A stretch of DNA of 64,000 nucleotides, from contig NZ_JALIGC010000040.1 in assembly GCF_024764775.1 (NCBI RefSeq), positions 248,001 through 312,000 of the forward strand, given 5' to 3'. The stretch's first letter is position 1. Each line of letters begins with the position of its first letter. The stretch comes from Scandinavium manionii (GTDB lineage Bacteria > Pseudomonadota > Gammaproteobacteria > Enterobacterales > Enterobacteriaceae). The notes below the pieces were generated by a model that was given only the letters and a program-made list of their open reading frames with translations, ran no database searches and was not told the DNA's origin. Positions 24,585 through 33,096 of the stretch are shown here, one piece after another. Both the position numbers and the translations under genes were made by a program.

Positions 24585-26600
24585 TTAGGATGCAGCGATA
24601 AATAGATCGCGCAGCTGATGCAGGCGGTCGCGCACTTCTGCCGCTTCTTCGAACTCGAGGTTCTGCGCGTGTTTCATCATCTGCGCCTCCAGCTCGTTGA
24701 TTTTCTGCTGTAGCGCTTTCGGTGACAGTTCCGCAGCCTGCGTGACTTCTGCTGACTTCGACTTACCGCGACCTTTACCACGCGTTTTCGCCAGGCTTTC
24801 GCCCAATGACAGAATATCGACCACTTTCTTGTTCAGGCCCTGCGGCACAATGCCGTTTTCTTCGTTATAAGCCTGTTGCTTCTCACGACGACGCTCGGTT
24901 TCACCCATCGCTTTCGCCATCGAGTTGGTAATTCTGTCGGCGTAAAGAATCGCCTTCCCGTTGATATTACGCGCCGCACGACCGATGGTCTGAATAAGCG
25001 AGCGCTCGGAACGCAGGAAGCCCTCTTTATCGGCATCCAGAATCGCCACCAGCGACACTTCTGGCATATCGAGGCCTTCCCTTAACAGGTTGATCCCCAC
25101 CAGCACGTCAAACTCACCGAGGCGCAAATCGCGGATAATTTCCATGCGTTCAACGGTGTCGATATCCGAGTGCAGGTAGCGGACACGCTCGCCATGCTCT
25201 TCCAGATATTCCGTTAAGTCCTCCGCCATACGTTTGGTCAGCGTGGTGACCAGAACGCGCTCGTTAATGGCCACGCGCAGACGAATTTCCGACAGCAGGT
25301 CATCGACCTGGGTGCCAACCGGGCGCACTTCGATGACAGGATCCAGCAGGCCCGTAGGACGCACCACCTGATCAACGATTTCATCGCCCGATTTTTCAAG
25401 CTCGTAGTTGCCGGGTGTGGCCGACACATAAATGGTCTGTGGCACCAGGTTTTCAAATTCTTCAAATTTCAGCGGGCGGTTGTCCAGCGCCGACGGCAAA
25501 CGGAAGCCGTATTCCACCAGCGTTTCTTTACGCGCCCGATCACCGCGATACATGCCGCCAATCTGCGGTACGGTCACGTGGGATTCATCGATAACCAGCA
25601 GACCGTCGGCCGGCAGGTAGTCAAACAGCGTCGGCGGCGGCTCGCCCGGACCACGCCCGGAGAGATAGCGCGAGTAGTTTTCAATGCCCGAGCAGTAGCC
25701 CAGCTCGTTCATCATTTCCAAATCAAACTGGGTACGCTGGGAAAGACGTTGTTCTTCCAGCAGCTTGTTGTTTTCCAGCAGCACTTTGCGACGATCGACC
25801 AGCTCAACTTTGATCTCTTCCATCGCCTGCACAATTCGCTCGCGCGGCGTGACGTAGTGCGTTTTCGGGTAGACGGTAAAGCGCTGAATGGTTGATTCCA
25901 GATGGCCGGTCAGCGGGTCAAACAGCGACAGCCGCTCAACCTCTTCGTCGAACAGCTCCACGCGCAGCGCAATGTCGTCAGATTCCGCCGGGAAGATGTC
26001 GATAACTTCGCCGCGTACGCGGAATGTGCCGCGCTGGAAAGCCTGATCGTTGCGGGCGTATTGCAGCTCGGCGAGACGACGCAGAATCGAACGCTGGTCG
26101 ATTATCATCCCCACCGTCAGGTGCAGCATCATCTTCAGATACAGGTCCGGGTCACCCAGACCGTAGATAGCGGACACCGACGCCACCACTATCACGTCGC
26201 GGCGTTCAAGCAGTGCCTTGGTCGCAGAAAGACGCATCTGTTCAATGTGTTCGTTCACAGAGGCGTCTTTTTCGATAAAGGTATCTGAGCTTGGGACGTA
26301 GGCTTCCGGCTGGTAGTAGTCATAGTAGGAGACGAAAAACTCGACTGCGTTTTCCGGGAAGAACTCTTTCATCTCGCCGTACAGCTGAGCCGCCAGCGTT
26401 TTATTCGGTGCCAACACCATCGTCGGGCGCTGAAGGTCAGCAATGACGTTAGCGATGGTAAACGTTTTCCCTGATCCGGTTACTCCGAGCAGCGTTTGGT
26501 GCGCCAGACCATCTTCAAGCCCTTCTTCCAGACGACGAATGGCCTCGGGCTGATCGCCAGAGGGTTTGAAAGAGGAATGCAGTTTTAACGGTTTACTCAT
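24585..26600 (-). CDS. uvrB: Excinuclease ABC subunit UvrB
   Basis: UvrB, 671 residues, is the damage-verifying helicase-like subunit of nucleotide excision repair. Visible elements are Walker A GVTGSGKTFT (about 39-47), the beta-hairpin region YYDYYQPEAYVPSSDTFIEK, VDEI-type motif IDESHV, helicase motif QTIGRAARN, and the C-terminal UVR domain EAQMMKHAQNLEFEEAAEVRDRL-like segment that contacts UvrC. I start at MSKPLKLHSSF (26600), preceded by AGGTTGTCGTTA; a TTG three codons upstream is less likely. An SOS box lies upstream. Confidence 0.96.
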   Translation of the reverse strand: MSKPLKLHSSFKPSGDQPEAIRRLEEGLEDGLAHQTLLGVTGSGKTFTIANVIADLQRPTMVLAPNKTLAAQLYGEMKEFFPENAVEFFVSYYDYYQPEAYVPSSDTFIEKDASVNEHIEQMRLSATKALLERRDVIVVASVSAIYGLGDPDLYLKMMLHLTVGMIIDQRSILRRLAELQYARNDQAFQRGTFRVRGEVIDIFPAESDDIALRVELFDEEVERLSLFDPLTGHLESTIQRFTVYPKTHYVTPRERIVQAMEEIKVELVDRRKVLLENNKLLEEQRLSQRTQFDLEMMNELGYCSGIENYSRYLSGRGPGEPPPTLFDYLPADGLLVIDESHVTVPQIGGMYRGDRARKETLVEYGFRLPSALDNRPLKFEEFENLVPQTIYVSATPGNYELEKSGDEIVDQVVRPTGLLDPVIEVRPVGTQVDDLLSEIRLRVAINERVLVTTLTKRMAEDLTEYLEEHGERVRYLHSDIDTVERMEIIRDLRLGEFDVLVGINLLREGLDMPEVSLVAILDADKEGFLRSERSLIQTIGRAARNINGKAILYADRITNSMAKAMGETERRREKQQAYNEENGIVPQGLNKKVVDILSLGESLAKTRGKGRGKSKSAEVTQAAELSPKALQQKINELEAQMMKHAQNLEFEEAAEVRDRLHQLRDLFIAAS

Positions 26601-26675
26601 TAACGACAACCTGATGAAGGGGAAACGGGCAGACGATTAATTCTACTCGCCGCACCAAAATTTGCCAATAATAAA

Positions 26676-26695
26676 TACTGGATAAAAAAACAGTA
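26676..26695 (-). promoter_or_regulatory. LexA (SOS) box of uvrB
   Basis: Minus-strand TACTGTTTTTTTATCCAGTA has the CTG-N10-CAG frame and nearly equals the E. coli uvrB SOS box. It lies 76 bp before the uvrB ATG. Confidence 0.9.
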
Positions 26696-26742
26696 ACGCA
26701 TTATCGTATTTGTGTTACCGGTTCCACGGGCGTGCAACTGCG

Positions 26743-26756
26743 GGGGAAATTTCCCC
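26743..26756. other. GGGGAAATTTCCCC palindrome in uvrB upstream region
   Basis: A perfect 14-bp palindrome, extended imperfectly by CTGCG/CTGCG-like flanks, lies about 140 bp before uvrB. It could be an operator or a DNA-structure element. I do not recognise it. Confidence 0.45.
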
Positions 26757-26787
26757 TGCGACGAGATAAAACACCAGATGCAGCAGG

Positions 26788-26796
26788 TTATCCCCA
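26788..26796 (+). promoter_or_regulatory. DnaA-box-like site
   Basis: TTATCCCCA differs from the strong DnaA box TTATCCACA at one position. It lies in the long uvrB upstream region with two further boxes at 26997-27020. Confidence 0.45.
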
Positions 26797-26996
26797 GAAC
26801 ATTCCCACATTTAACATTTGTCAAGATGCGTAATGAATCTTTTATGGCAGCCAGTGACACTTTTCTTACAGACATTGCTTTTATCGAAGTGATTGATAAA
26901 AAAAGAGAATATCGAAAAGCCGCGTTTCGCATCAATTTGGACGCAGGCCGCGTCTTCTCTCGCCTACCGTGAGTTTTCTAACTCTAATGCACATGG

Positions 26997-27020
26997 TTAT
27001 CCACAGGAATGGTGGATAAC
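26997..27020. promoter_or_regulatory. Inverted pair of DnaA boxes
   Basis: TTATCCACA (perfect consensus) on the plus strand is followed 6 bases later by GGTGGATAA, i.e. TTATCCACC on the other strand. DnaA control of uvrB is described for E. coli, but these sites are about 400 bp away, so they may instead be a DnaA titration site. The interval 26601-27364 holds no convincing gene; besides the sites listed it contains AT-rich sequence and a weak GC hairpin near 27060-27085. Confidence 0.55.
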
Positions 27021-27206
27021 TACCTGCAGCCCAACTCCCCTGCCACTCGCGCAAAACGCACCGGCACCTCAAAAGGCTCCGGTAAAAATTTTTTATCGCT
27101 CTTTTTTGTCTTTAATCATCTAAAAGTGCCCTTATTTTCTGATGAGATATTGCTCACAAAATCAGCATCAGCGCTGCACCACCAGCCGACATGTTGACCC
27201 ACCAGA

Positions 27207-27221
27207 GCACTGACAAAGTGC
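27207..27221. promoter_or_regulatory. NtrC-type enhancer site
   Basis: GCACTGACAAAGTGC has the GCAC-N7-GTGC form of strong NtrC sites such as those at glnA. It lies about 100 bp upstream of the sigma-54-type promoter, a normal enhancer distance. An adjacent TGCACCA near 27175 may be a half site. Confidence 0.65.
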
Positions 27222-27307
27222 AGCGGCTACGTTCTGACGCCATCTCAACGGGCTGATTTAGGGGTTAAATCCGAAATACGCATCATTCCCGAGCGGCATT
27301 TCTCTTC

Positions 27308-27323
27308 TGGCAAGGGATTTGCA
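27308..27323 (+). promoter_or_regulatory. Sigma-54 (RpoN) promoter
   Basis: TGGCAAGGGATTTGCA matches the -24/-12 consensus TGGCACGNNNNTTGCA at 11 of 12 defined bases, with the invariant GG and GC 10 bases apart. The start site would fall near 27334, leaving a leader of about 30 bases before the ATPase gene. Confidence 0.75.
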
Positions 27324-27364
27324 GAATCTTATCGCCGCTGACGGCCACACCGAAGGAGAAGCCG

Positions 27365-28087
27365 ATGTTGAGTTTACGTGCAGTGAATCACTATTACGGA
27401 AGTCAGCATATTCTGTGGAATCTCAGCCTCGACCTCGCGCCCGGAGAGTGCACCTGCGTGCTGGGGCTGCCCGGCATGGGAAAAACCACGCTGGTGAACT
27501 GCATCGCGGGGTTTCAGGCTATCGAAAGCGGCACCATGGTCTGGCAGGATGTCAGCGGGCCGCCGCGCGACCTGCTGATGCTCTCGCCGCCGCTAAGGGC
27601 TGCCATGGGCATTGGTTATGTGTCGCAGGATAAGCGTATTTTCTCGCAAATGACGGTAGAGGAAAATTTGCAAATTGCGATGAAGGCAGGCCATGAGGGC
27701 ACCGGCGCTATTGGCAGCGATATCTTCGACCTGATGCCAGATTTGTATCCGCTGCGTCACGTCAAAGGCGCGCTCATGTCGGACGACGATCAATACCAGC
27801 TGGCGTTGGCCAGCGCGCTGGTCACCAAACCGAAATTGCTGATCCTCGATGAACCGACGCGCGGCATGGGTCAGGGATTTATGCACACGCTGGGGGAATG
27901 CCTGCTTCGCCTGAATCGCGATCTGGGCCTGACAGTGCTGCTCGCCGAACAGCACCTGCCGTTTATTCGCCGGGTGGCAGACAAATTTTGCCTGCTGCAT
28001 CGCGGGCGTAACGTCGCGCAGGGTGCAGTCAATCAGCTCGACACCCGACTGCTGGAGCAGTTTATGACACCGGAAGAAGCGCCGTAA
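27365..28087 (+). CDS. Orphan ABC ATPase, LivF/UrtE-like, with degenerate signature
   Basis: This 240-residue protein resembles the second ATPase of branched-chain amino-acid or urea importers (LivF, UrtE). Walker A is GLPGMGKTTL (about residues 37-46), Walker B is LLILDEPTRGM, and the switch histidine lies in LLAEQHLPF. The ABC signature expected as LSGGE/Q is instead LMSDDDQYQLALASAL, so coupling to a partner NBD is doubtful. No permease, binding protein or second ATPase lies nearby. The ATG follows AAGGAGAAGCCG. Upstream are a sigma-54-type promoter and an NtrC-type site. Its last 26 bases overlap the convergent bioD. Its function is unknown. Confidence 0.8.
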   Translation: MLSLRAVNHYYGSQHILWNLSLDLAPGECTCVLGLPGMGKTTLVNCIAGFQAIESGTMVWQDVSGPPRDLLMLSPPLRAAMGIGYVSQDKRIFSQMTVEENLQIAMKAGHEGTGAIGSDIFDLMPDLYPLRHVKGALMSDDDQYQLALASALVTKPKLLILDEPTRGMGQGFMHTLGECLLRLNRDLGLTVLLAEQHLPFIRRVADKFCLLHRGRNVAQGAVNQLDTRLLEQFMTPEEAP

Positions 28088-28757
28088 GGTTAAGATATTG
28101 TCCCGGCTCGGCGGCTTCTGGCCCGTGCTCCAGGTACGGGATCTCGCCAAGGAGCGGCGCGGGGAGTAGACGCGTTAAGGTCGCCAGATATTCCGCATGG
28201 CGTTTGCCGGGGGGAATAACGTCATTGGCAATCCAGCCTACAAGCGGCAATCCCGCCTGCGCTATCGCCTGAGCTGTCAGCAACGCATGGTTAATGCACC
28301 CGAGCTTAACGCCGACCACCAGAATCACCGGCAGCCGCTCGGCCTGTACCCAGTCGGCAAACGTCCAGTCGGTCGCCAACGGCGTATACCAGCCGCCCGC
28401 GCCTTCCACCAGCACCCAATCCGCCTTGTGCGACAGCGCCTGTAATCCGGCAGATAGCGTATGAGCCTCTATCGGCCGCCCTTCATCCTCGCTAACGATA
28501 TGCGGCGATGTCGGCTCCGCGAAGGTGTACGGATTGACCTCGTCATAGTTCAACGTCAGGCCACTGTTACGCTGTAAGGCCAGCGCATCGGTATTGCGCA
28601 GTCCATCAGCGGTCATTTCGCTGCCGGAAGCCACCGGTTTAAACCCTGCGGTACGAAACCCCGCCCGGTTTGCGGCCTGTAAAAGCGCACAGCTGGCCAC
28701 GGTTTTCCCGACTTCGGTATCAGTTCCGGTGACAAAATAGCGTTCAGTCACGTTCAA
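28062..28757 (-). CDS. bioD: Dethiobiotin synthetase BioD
   Basis: BioD, 231 residues, closes the ureido ring of dethiobiotin from DAPA, CO2 and ATP. The P-loop is VTGTDTEVGKTVASCAL; ALALQRNS, PYTFAEPTSPHI, VEGAGGW and GWIANDVIPPGKRHAEYL are family segments. It is slightly longer at the C-terminus than the E. coli enzyme, and this extension overlaps the convergent ATPase gene. It is the last gene of bioBFCD, with a 14-bp overlap with bioC. Confidence 0.95.
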   Translation of the reverse strand: MNVTERYFVTGTDTEVGKTVASCALLQAANRAGFRTAGFKPVASGSEMTADGLRNTDALALQRNSGLTLNYDEVNPYTFAEPTSPHIVSEDEGRPIEAHTLSAGLQALSHKADWVLVEGAGGWYTPLATDWTFADWVQAERLPVILVVGVKLGCINHALLTAQAIAQAGLPLVGWIANDVIPPGKRHAEYLATLTRLLPAPLLGEIPYLEHGPEAAEPGQYLNLTALLPVS

Positions 28758-29499
28758 TCACTCCTGTAAAAATATGGTACGTCAGGGCGCAGCGCCCGTT
28801 TTGTTTGGGCCATACCAGCTGAAGCTGCTGCAAATGTCTACGGGTCAGGGTTTGCGCCACCCTGCCTTCGTGCAGATGGGTCGCGCCAATGCCTTTCAGC
28901 GAACGCATGGCGCTCAGCGCGTCATCAAACGTGACGCTTAGGGTGTGGATATGATGCTGACAGCGATAGCCCTCAAGCGCCGAGAGGATCTCATCCTGCG
29001 CTAAGAATCGATTGGCGTGCGGCTGGTGGTCGATAGCCTGCCACGCCAGATTCAGCTCCGGCAGCGAATCGGCCACCAGCGTGCTGAACGCCACCAGCCC
29101 CCCCGGACGCACCACGCGATGCAACTCCCGCAGCGCTGACGCCAGCGATTCACACCACTGTACCGCCAGATTGCTCCACGCCAGACAAAACTGCCGATCG
29201 GCAAGCGGCATGGCTTCGATATCTGCTTGCACGTAATGTTGTGCCGAATGTTGCCGCTGGGCTTCGGCCAGCATCTGCGCCGATATATCCAGCGCCGTGA
29301 CGTTGCTCCCCGCGTCGGTCCAGACACGGCTCATGCTGCCCGGCCCACAACCTGCATCCAGCACCTGTTCAAACGGCCGTTGTGGAAGCTGAGCCAGCAA
29401 CGCCGCTGCGCTCTGGCGTTGCAGTTCGTCATGCTGCTGATATTGGCTGGCGGCGCGACCGAACGCCGCCGCAATCGCCGGTTTATTCACGGGCGGCAT
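28744..29499 (-). CDS. bioC: Malonyl-ACP O-methyltransferase BioC
   Basis: BioC, 251 residues, methylates malonyl-ACP with SAM so that fatty-acid synthesis can build the pimeloyl chain. SAM-binding motif I is VLDAGCGPGSMSRVW; AWSNLAVQWC and LRELHRVVRPGGLVAFSTL follow. The conserved SAMRSLKGIGATHLHEGR is near the C-terminus. It overlaps bioF by 17 bp and bioD by 14 bp. Confidence 0.95.
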   Translation of the reverse strand: MPPVNKPAIAAAFGRAASQYQQHDELQRQSAAALLAQLPQRPFEQVLDAGCGPGSMSRVWTDAGSNVTALDISAQMLAEAQRQHSAQHYVQADIEAMPLADRQFCLAWSNLAVQWCESLASALRELHRVVRPGGLVAFSTLVADSLPELNLAWQAIDHQPHANRFLAQDEILSALEGYRCQHHIHTLSVTFDDALSAMRSLKGIGATHLHEGRVAQTLTRRHLQQLQLVWPKQNGRCALTYHIFTGVIERD

Positions 29500-30640
29500 G
29501 CAGCACCTCCAGCAGGGTGTCGATATCGTGTGGTTGATGCGCCGCCGTTAGGGTCACCCGCAGACGTGCAGTGCCTGCCGGGACCGTTGGCGGGCGGATG
29601 GCCGTCAGCCAGCAGCCCTTGTCACGCAGCCGTTCGGCTATCTGCAACGCACGTGCGTTTTCACCGACGATCAGCGGCTGAATGGCACTGTTCGATGCGG
29701 TTAACTGCATATCCAGCTGCTCTGCGCCCTGACGAAAACGTGCGATGTGGCGGTTCAACATCTGCCGACGGGATTCGCCCTCATCGGAACGGACAACCGC
29801 CAGCGCCTGACTGAGCGCCACCGCCTGAGCAGGCGGCATACTGGTGCTGTAAATCAAGTGACGAGCGAACTGCAGCAGATAATCCGCAACGTCTTCGCGG
29901 CACAGCACTGCCGCGCCGCTCAGGCCGAAGGCTTTACCAAATGTCACCACCAGCAAATCGGGTTTCACCTGCTGGGCGGAACAACTCCCACGCCCTTCTT
30001 CGCCGCATACACCCATTCCGTGGGCATCGTCCACTAACAGCCAGCCGTTCGCAGCGCGGGTTGCTGCTGCAATCTCAGCGAGTGGGGCATTGTCGCCATC
30101 CATACTGAAAATACCCTCTGTTACCGCCAGCTGCAGGCCGTCAATTGGCTTCGCGAGCAGGGTCGCCAACTGCGCGCTGTCGTTATGCGCAAAGCGCCGC
30201 AGCTGTGCCGGGCTGTGGCTCGCGGCCTCCATCAACGACGCGTGGCTCAGACGGTCGGCAACAATTCTGTCCTCTTTGCGCATCAACGCTGCAATCAGCG
30301 CCTGATTGGCGGCAAATCCTGAGATAAACAGCAGCGCTCGCGGGTAGCCCAACCAGGCTGCCAGCCCCTGCTCAAACTGCTGATGCGCCTCGCTATAACC
30401 GGTGACATGCCCCGACCCGCCGCTGCCGGTGCCGTAACGATCGGCACCCTGCTGCCAGGCGGCGATAATCTGCGGATGCTGACTCAGGCCAAGGTAATCG
30501 TTGCTGGAGAAATTGAGCCAGCGCTGCTCGCCCTGCACCAGCCAGCGCCCGGCGCCGTGGGTGACGGGATAACGACGACGAAACGCATCGGCGTCACGTC
30601 GCTCGCTCAGTGCGCTGTCAATGCGATGCTGCCAGCTCAT
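29483..30640 (-). CDS. bioF: 8-amino-7-oxononanoate synthase BioF
   Basis: BioF, 385 residues, is the PLP enzyme that condenses pimeloyl-ACP (or -CoA) with alanine. NFSSNDYLGLSQHP, GSGGSGHVTGYS, LVDDAHGMGVCG and VVTFGKAFGLSGAAV (PLP lysine in TFGKAF) are visible. Its start overlaps the bioB stop by 4 bp. Confidence 0.95.
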   Translation of the reverse strand: MSWQHRIDSALSERRDADAFRRRYPVTHGAGRWLVQGEQRWLNFSSNDYLGLSQHPQIIAAWQQGADRYGTGSGGSGHVTGYSEAHQQFEQGLAAWLGYPRALLFISGFAANQALIAALMRKEDRIVADRLSHASLMEAASHSPAQLRRFAHNDSAQLATLLAKPIDGLQLAVTEGIFSMDGDNAPLAEIAAATRAANGWLLVDDAHGMGVCGEEGRGSCSAQQVKPDLLVVTFGKAFGLSGAAVLCREDVADYLLQFARHLIYSTSMPPAQAVALSQALAVVRSDEGESRRQMLNRHIARFRQGAEQLDMQLTASNSAIQPLIVGENARALQIAERLRDKGCWLTAIRPPTVPAGTARLRVTLTAAHQPHDIDTLLEVLHAARE

Positions 30641-31677
30641 ACCGTCGCCGCGTTGTAATACGTTTCGGTGTCTGGCGTCATTAGCGCCTGCTCAAGTTTT
30701 TGCTGCTGTTCGATATCGCCCGACAGCACCGCCGTCTGCTCCGGGTTCATCCCCAACTTGCGGAACAGTAGCAGGTCTTTGTCTTCTTCCGGGTTCGGCG
30801 TGGTCAACAATTTGCAGCCGTAGAAAATCGAGTTAGCCCCGGCCATGAAACACATCGCCTGGGTCTGCTCGTTCATTTTTTCGCGCCCGGCTGACAGGCG
30901 CACGTGAGAGGTCGGCATCATGATCCGCGCCACCGCAATGGTGCGAATAAAATCAAACGCATCGACGTCTTCGTTGTTTTCCATCGGCGTGCCTTTGACC
31001 TTCACCAGCATGTTGATGGGCACGCTCTCCGGCGGCGTCGGCAGATTCGCCAACTGGAGCAATAGCCCGGCGCGGTCGGTAACGGTTTCGCCCAAACCGA
31101 CAATCCCGCCGGAGCAGACTTTAATTCCCGCGTCGCGGACTTTGCCGAGCGTATCAAGGCGCTCCTGATAGGTACGCGTGGTGATGATGTTGCCGTAGAA
31201 CTCCGGTGAGGTATCGAGGTTGTGGTTGTAGTAATCCAGGCCAGCCTCACCCAGACGCTGCGCCTGAGTATCCGACAGCGTGCCCAGCGTCATGCAGGCC
31301 TCCAGCCCCAATTCCTTGACGCCTTTAACCATTTGTTCGAGGTACGGCATATCGCGCTCGTGTGGATTTTTCCACGCGGCCCCCATGCAGAAACGCGTCG
31401 AACCGGCATTTTTCGCCTTGCGCGCCGAGGTCAGAACCTCTTCCACTTCCATCAGGCGCTCGGCCTCAAGCCCGGTTTTATAACGCGCACTCTGCGGGCA
31501 GTATTTGCAGTCTTCCGGGCACGCACCGGTCTTGATCGACAGCAACGTACTGACCTGAACCTGGCGTGGATCGAAGTGCTGACGGTGAATGGTCTGCGCG
31601 TCAAACAGCAGTTCCAACAGGGGTTTGTTAAACAGTTCAGTGACCTGCGACATTGTCCAGCGTACGTGGTGAGCCAT
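30637..31677 (-). CDS. bioB: Biotin synthase BioB (radical SAM)
   Basis: BioB, 346 residues, inserts sulfur into dethiobiotin. The radical-SAM motif CPEDCKYC is near residue 53, and FCMGAAWKNPHERDMPYL, YNHNLDTSPEFYG and VRLSAGREKMNEQ contain ligands of the second cluster. I start at MAHHVRWTMSQ (31677), preceded by GGAGATGCCA; four extra codons upstream are unlikely to be translated. It is the first gene of bioBFCD, divergent from bioA. Confidence 0.96.
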   Translation of the reverse strand: MAHHVRWTMSQVTELFNKPLLELLFDAQTIHRQHFDPRQVQVSTLLSIKTGACPEDCKYCPQSARYKTGLEAERLMEVEEVLTSARKAKNAGSTRFCMGAAWKNPHERDMPYLEQMVKGVKELGLEACMTLGTLSDTQAQRLGEAGLDYYNHNLDTSPEFYGNIITTRTYQERLDTLGKVRDAGIKVCSGGIVGLGETVTDRAGLLLQLANLPTPPESVPINMLVKVKGTPMENNEDVDAFDFIRTIAVARIMMPTSHVRLSAGREKMNEQTQAMCFMAGANSIFYGCKLLTTPNPEEDKDLLLFRKLGMNPEQTAVLSGDIEQQQKLEQALMTPDTETYYNAATV

Positions 31678-31725
31678 TGGCATCTCCAAAAGGGGTTCAG
31701 TTGTTTCTCGGTTCGGTGTAGGATC

Positions 31726-31755
31726 GTAAACCTAAAACTTTTCAAAATGGTTTAC
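31726..31755. promoter_or_regulatory. BirA bio operator
   Basis: GTAAACC-N16-GGTTTAC is a perfect inverted repeat with the spacing of the BirA operator. It lies between bioB and bioA and should repress both face-to-face promoters when BirA-biotinyl-AMP is abundant. Confidence 0.92.
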
Positions 31756-31764
31756 AAGTCGATT

Positions 31765-33054
31765 ATGACCCAGGACGATCTTAGTTTCGATCAACGCCAT
31801 ATCTGGCACCCCTATACCTCCATGACCGCCCCGCTTCCGGTTTACCCGGTGGTGGCTGCGCGCGGCTGCGAGCTGGAACTGGCTTCCGGCGAACAACTGG
31901 TAGATGGAATGTCGTCCTGGTGGGCGGCGATCCACGGCTATAACCACCCGCGGCTGAATGCCGCGATGAGCGGGCAGATTTCGCAGATGTCACACGTGAT
32001 GTTCGGCGGGATAACCCATCCGTCCGCGGTGGCGCTGTGTCGCCGACTGGTGTCAATGACGCCCGAATCTCTGGAGTGTGTGTTCCTCGCGGATTCCGGT
32101 TCGGTGGCGGTGGAAGTGGCGATGAAAATGGCGTTGCAGTACTGGCAGGCCAGAGGTGAACCGCGCCAGCGTTTTCTTACGTTCCGCAACGGCTATCACG
32201 GCGATACCTTCGGCGCGATGTCGGTCTGTGACCCGGACAACTCAATGCACAGCCTGTGGAAAGGCTATCTGCCGGAGAACCTGTTCGCACCCGCGCCGCA
32301 GAGCCGTTTCGATGGCGAGTGGGATGAAATGGATATGGTGCCGTTTGCCCGCCTGATGGCCGCACATCGCAGTGAAATTGCCGCCGTTATCGTCGAACCG
32401 ATTGTTCAGGGCGCGGGGGGAATGCGAATGTATCACCCGGAGTGGTTGCGTCGACTGCGCAAAATGTGCGACCGCGAAGGCATTCTGCTGGTTGCCGATG
32501 AAATCGCCACCGGATTCGGCCGCACCGGTAAACTGTTTGCCTGCGAACATGCAGGCATCGCGCCGGATATTCTGTGTCTCGGCAAAGCATTAACCGGCGG
32601 CACGATGACGCTTTCTGCGACGCTCACCACCCGCGCAGTGGCCGACACCATCAGCAACGGTGAGGCGGGCTGCTTTATGCACGGCCCGACATTTATGGGT
32701 AATCCGCTGGCCTGCGCCGTAGCGGCAGAAAGCCTGGCGTTGCTGGAGGAAGGTCACTGGCAGCAACAGGTTGCCGATATCGAAGCACAGCTCAAGCATG
32801 AACTGGCTGAAGCACGGACTTCGCCGCAGGTGGCGGATGTGCGGATTTTAGGGGCCATCGGCGTGGTGGAAACTCACGCGCCGGTGAACATGGCGCGGCT
32901 GCAAAAATTCTTCGTCGAGCACGGCGTGTGGATCCGTCCGTTCGGCAAGCTTATCTACCTGATGCCGCCGTATATCATCAGACCAGAACAGCTGACACGC
33001 CTGACGGACGCCTTAAAAGCCGCTCTCAACGACAATACGCTTTTTGCGTCCTGA
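31765..33054 (+). CDS. bioA: Adenosylmethionine-8-amino-7-oxononanoate aminotransferase BioA
   Basis: BioA, 429 residues, is a class-III PLP aminotransferase that uses SAM as amino donor to make DAPA. HIWHPYTSM, GMSSWWAAIHGYNHP, FRNGYHGDTFGAMSV, LVADEIATGFGRTGKLF and the PLP-lysine segment LCLGKALTGGTM are visible. I start at the ATG at 31765; the frame stays open through bioB antisense sequence, but that extension is not coding. Confidence 0.96.
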   Translation: MTQDDLSFDQRHIWHPYTSMTAPLPVYPVVAARGCELELASGEQLVDGMSSWWAAIHGYNHPRLNAAMSGQISQMSHVMFGGITHPSAVALCRRLVSMTPESLECVFLADSGSVAVEVAMKMALQYWQARGEPRQRFLTFRNGYHGDTFGAMSVCDPDNSMHSLWKGYLPENLFAPAPQSRFDGEWDEMDMVPFARLMAAHRSEIAAVIVEPIVQGAGGMRMYHPEWLRRLRKMCDREGILLVADEIATGFGRTGKLFACEHAGIAPDILCLGKALTGGTMTLSATLTTRAVADTISNGEAGCFMHGPTFMGNPLACAVAAESLALLEEGHWQQQVADIEAQLKHELAEARTSPQVADVRILGAIGVVETHAPVNMARLQKFFVEHGVWIRPFGKLIYLMPPYIIRPEQLTRLTDALKAALNDNTLFAS

Positions 33055-33096
33055 GCTAAACTTCGTGATTATTCAGCACCCTGAAGAGGCACAAAG

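Noticed and set aside
26712..27197. Short plus-strand frames in the uvrB-ATPase gap
   Set aside because: They lack ribosome-binding sites, known domains or resemblance to urea/amino-acid transport genes, and overlap the SOS and DnaA sites or their flanks.
31222..31764. Open frame that would extend bioA upstream to 610 residues
   Set aside because: It runs antisense through bioB and the BirA operator; the standard BioA start at 31765 gives the family length and conserved N-terminus.
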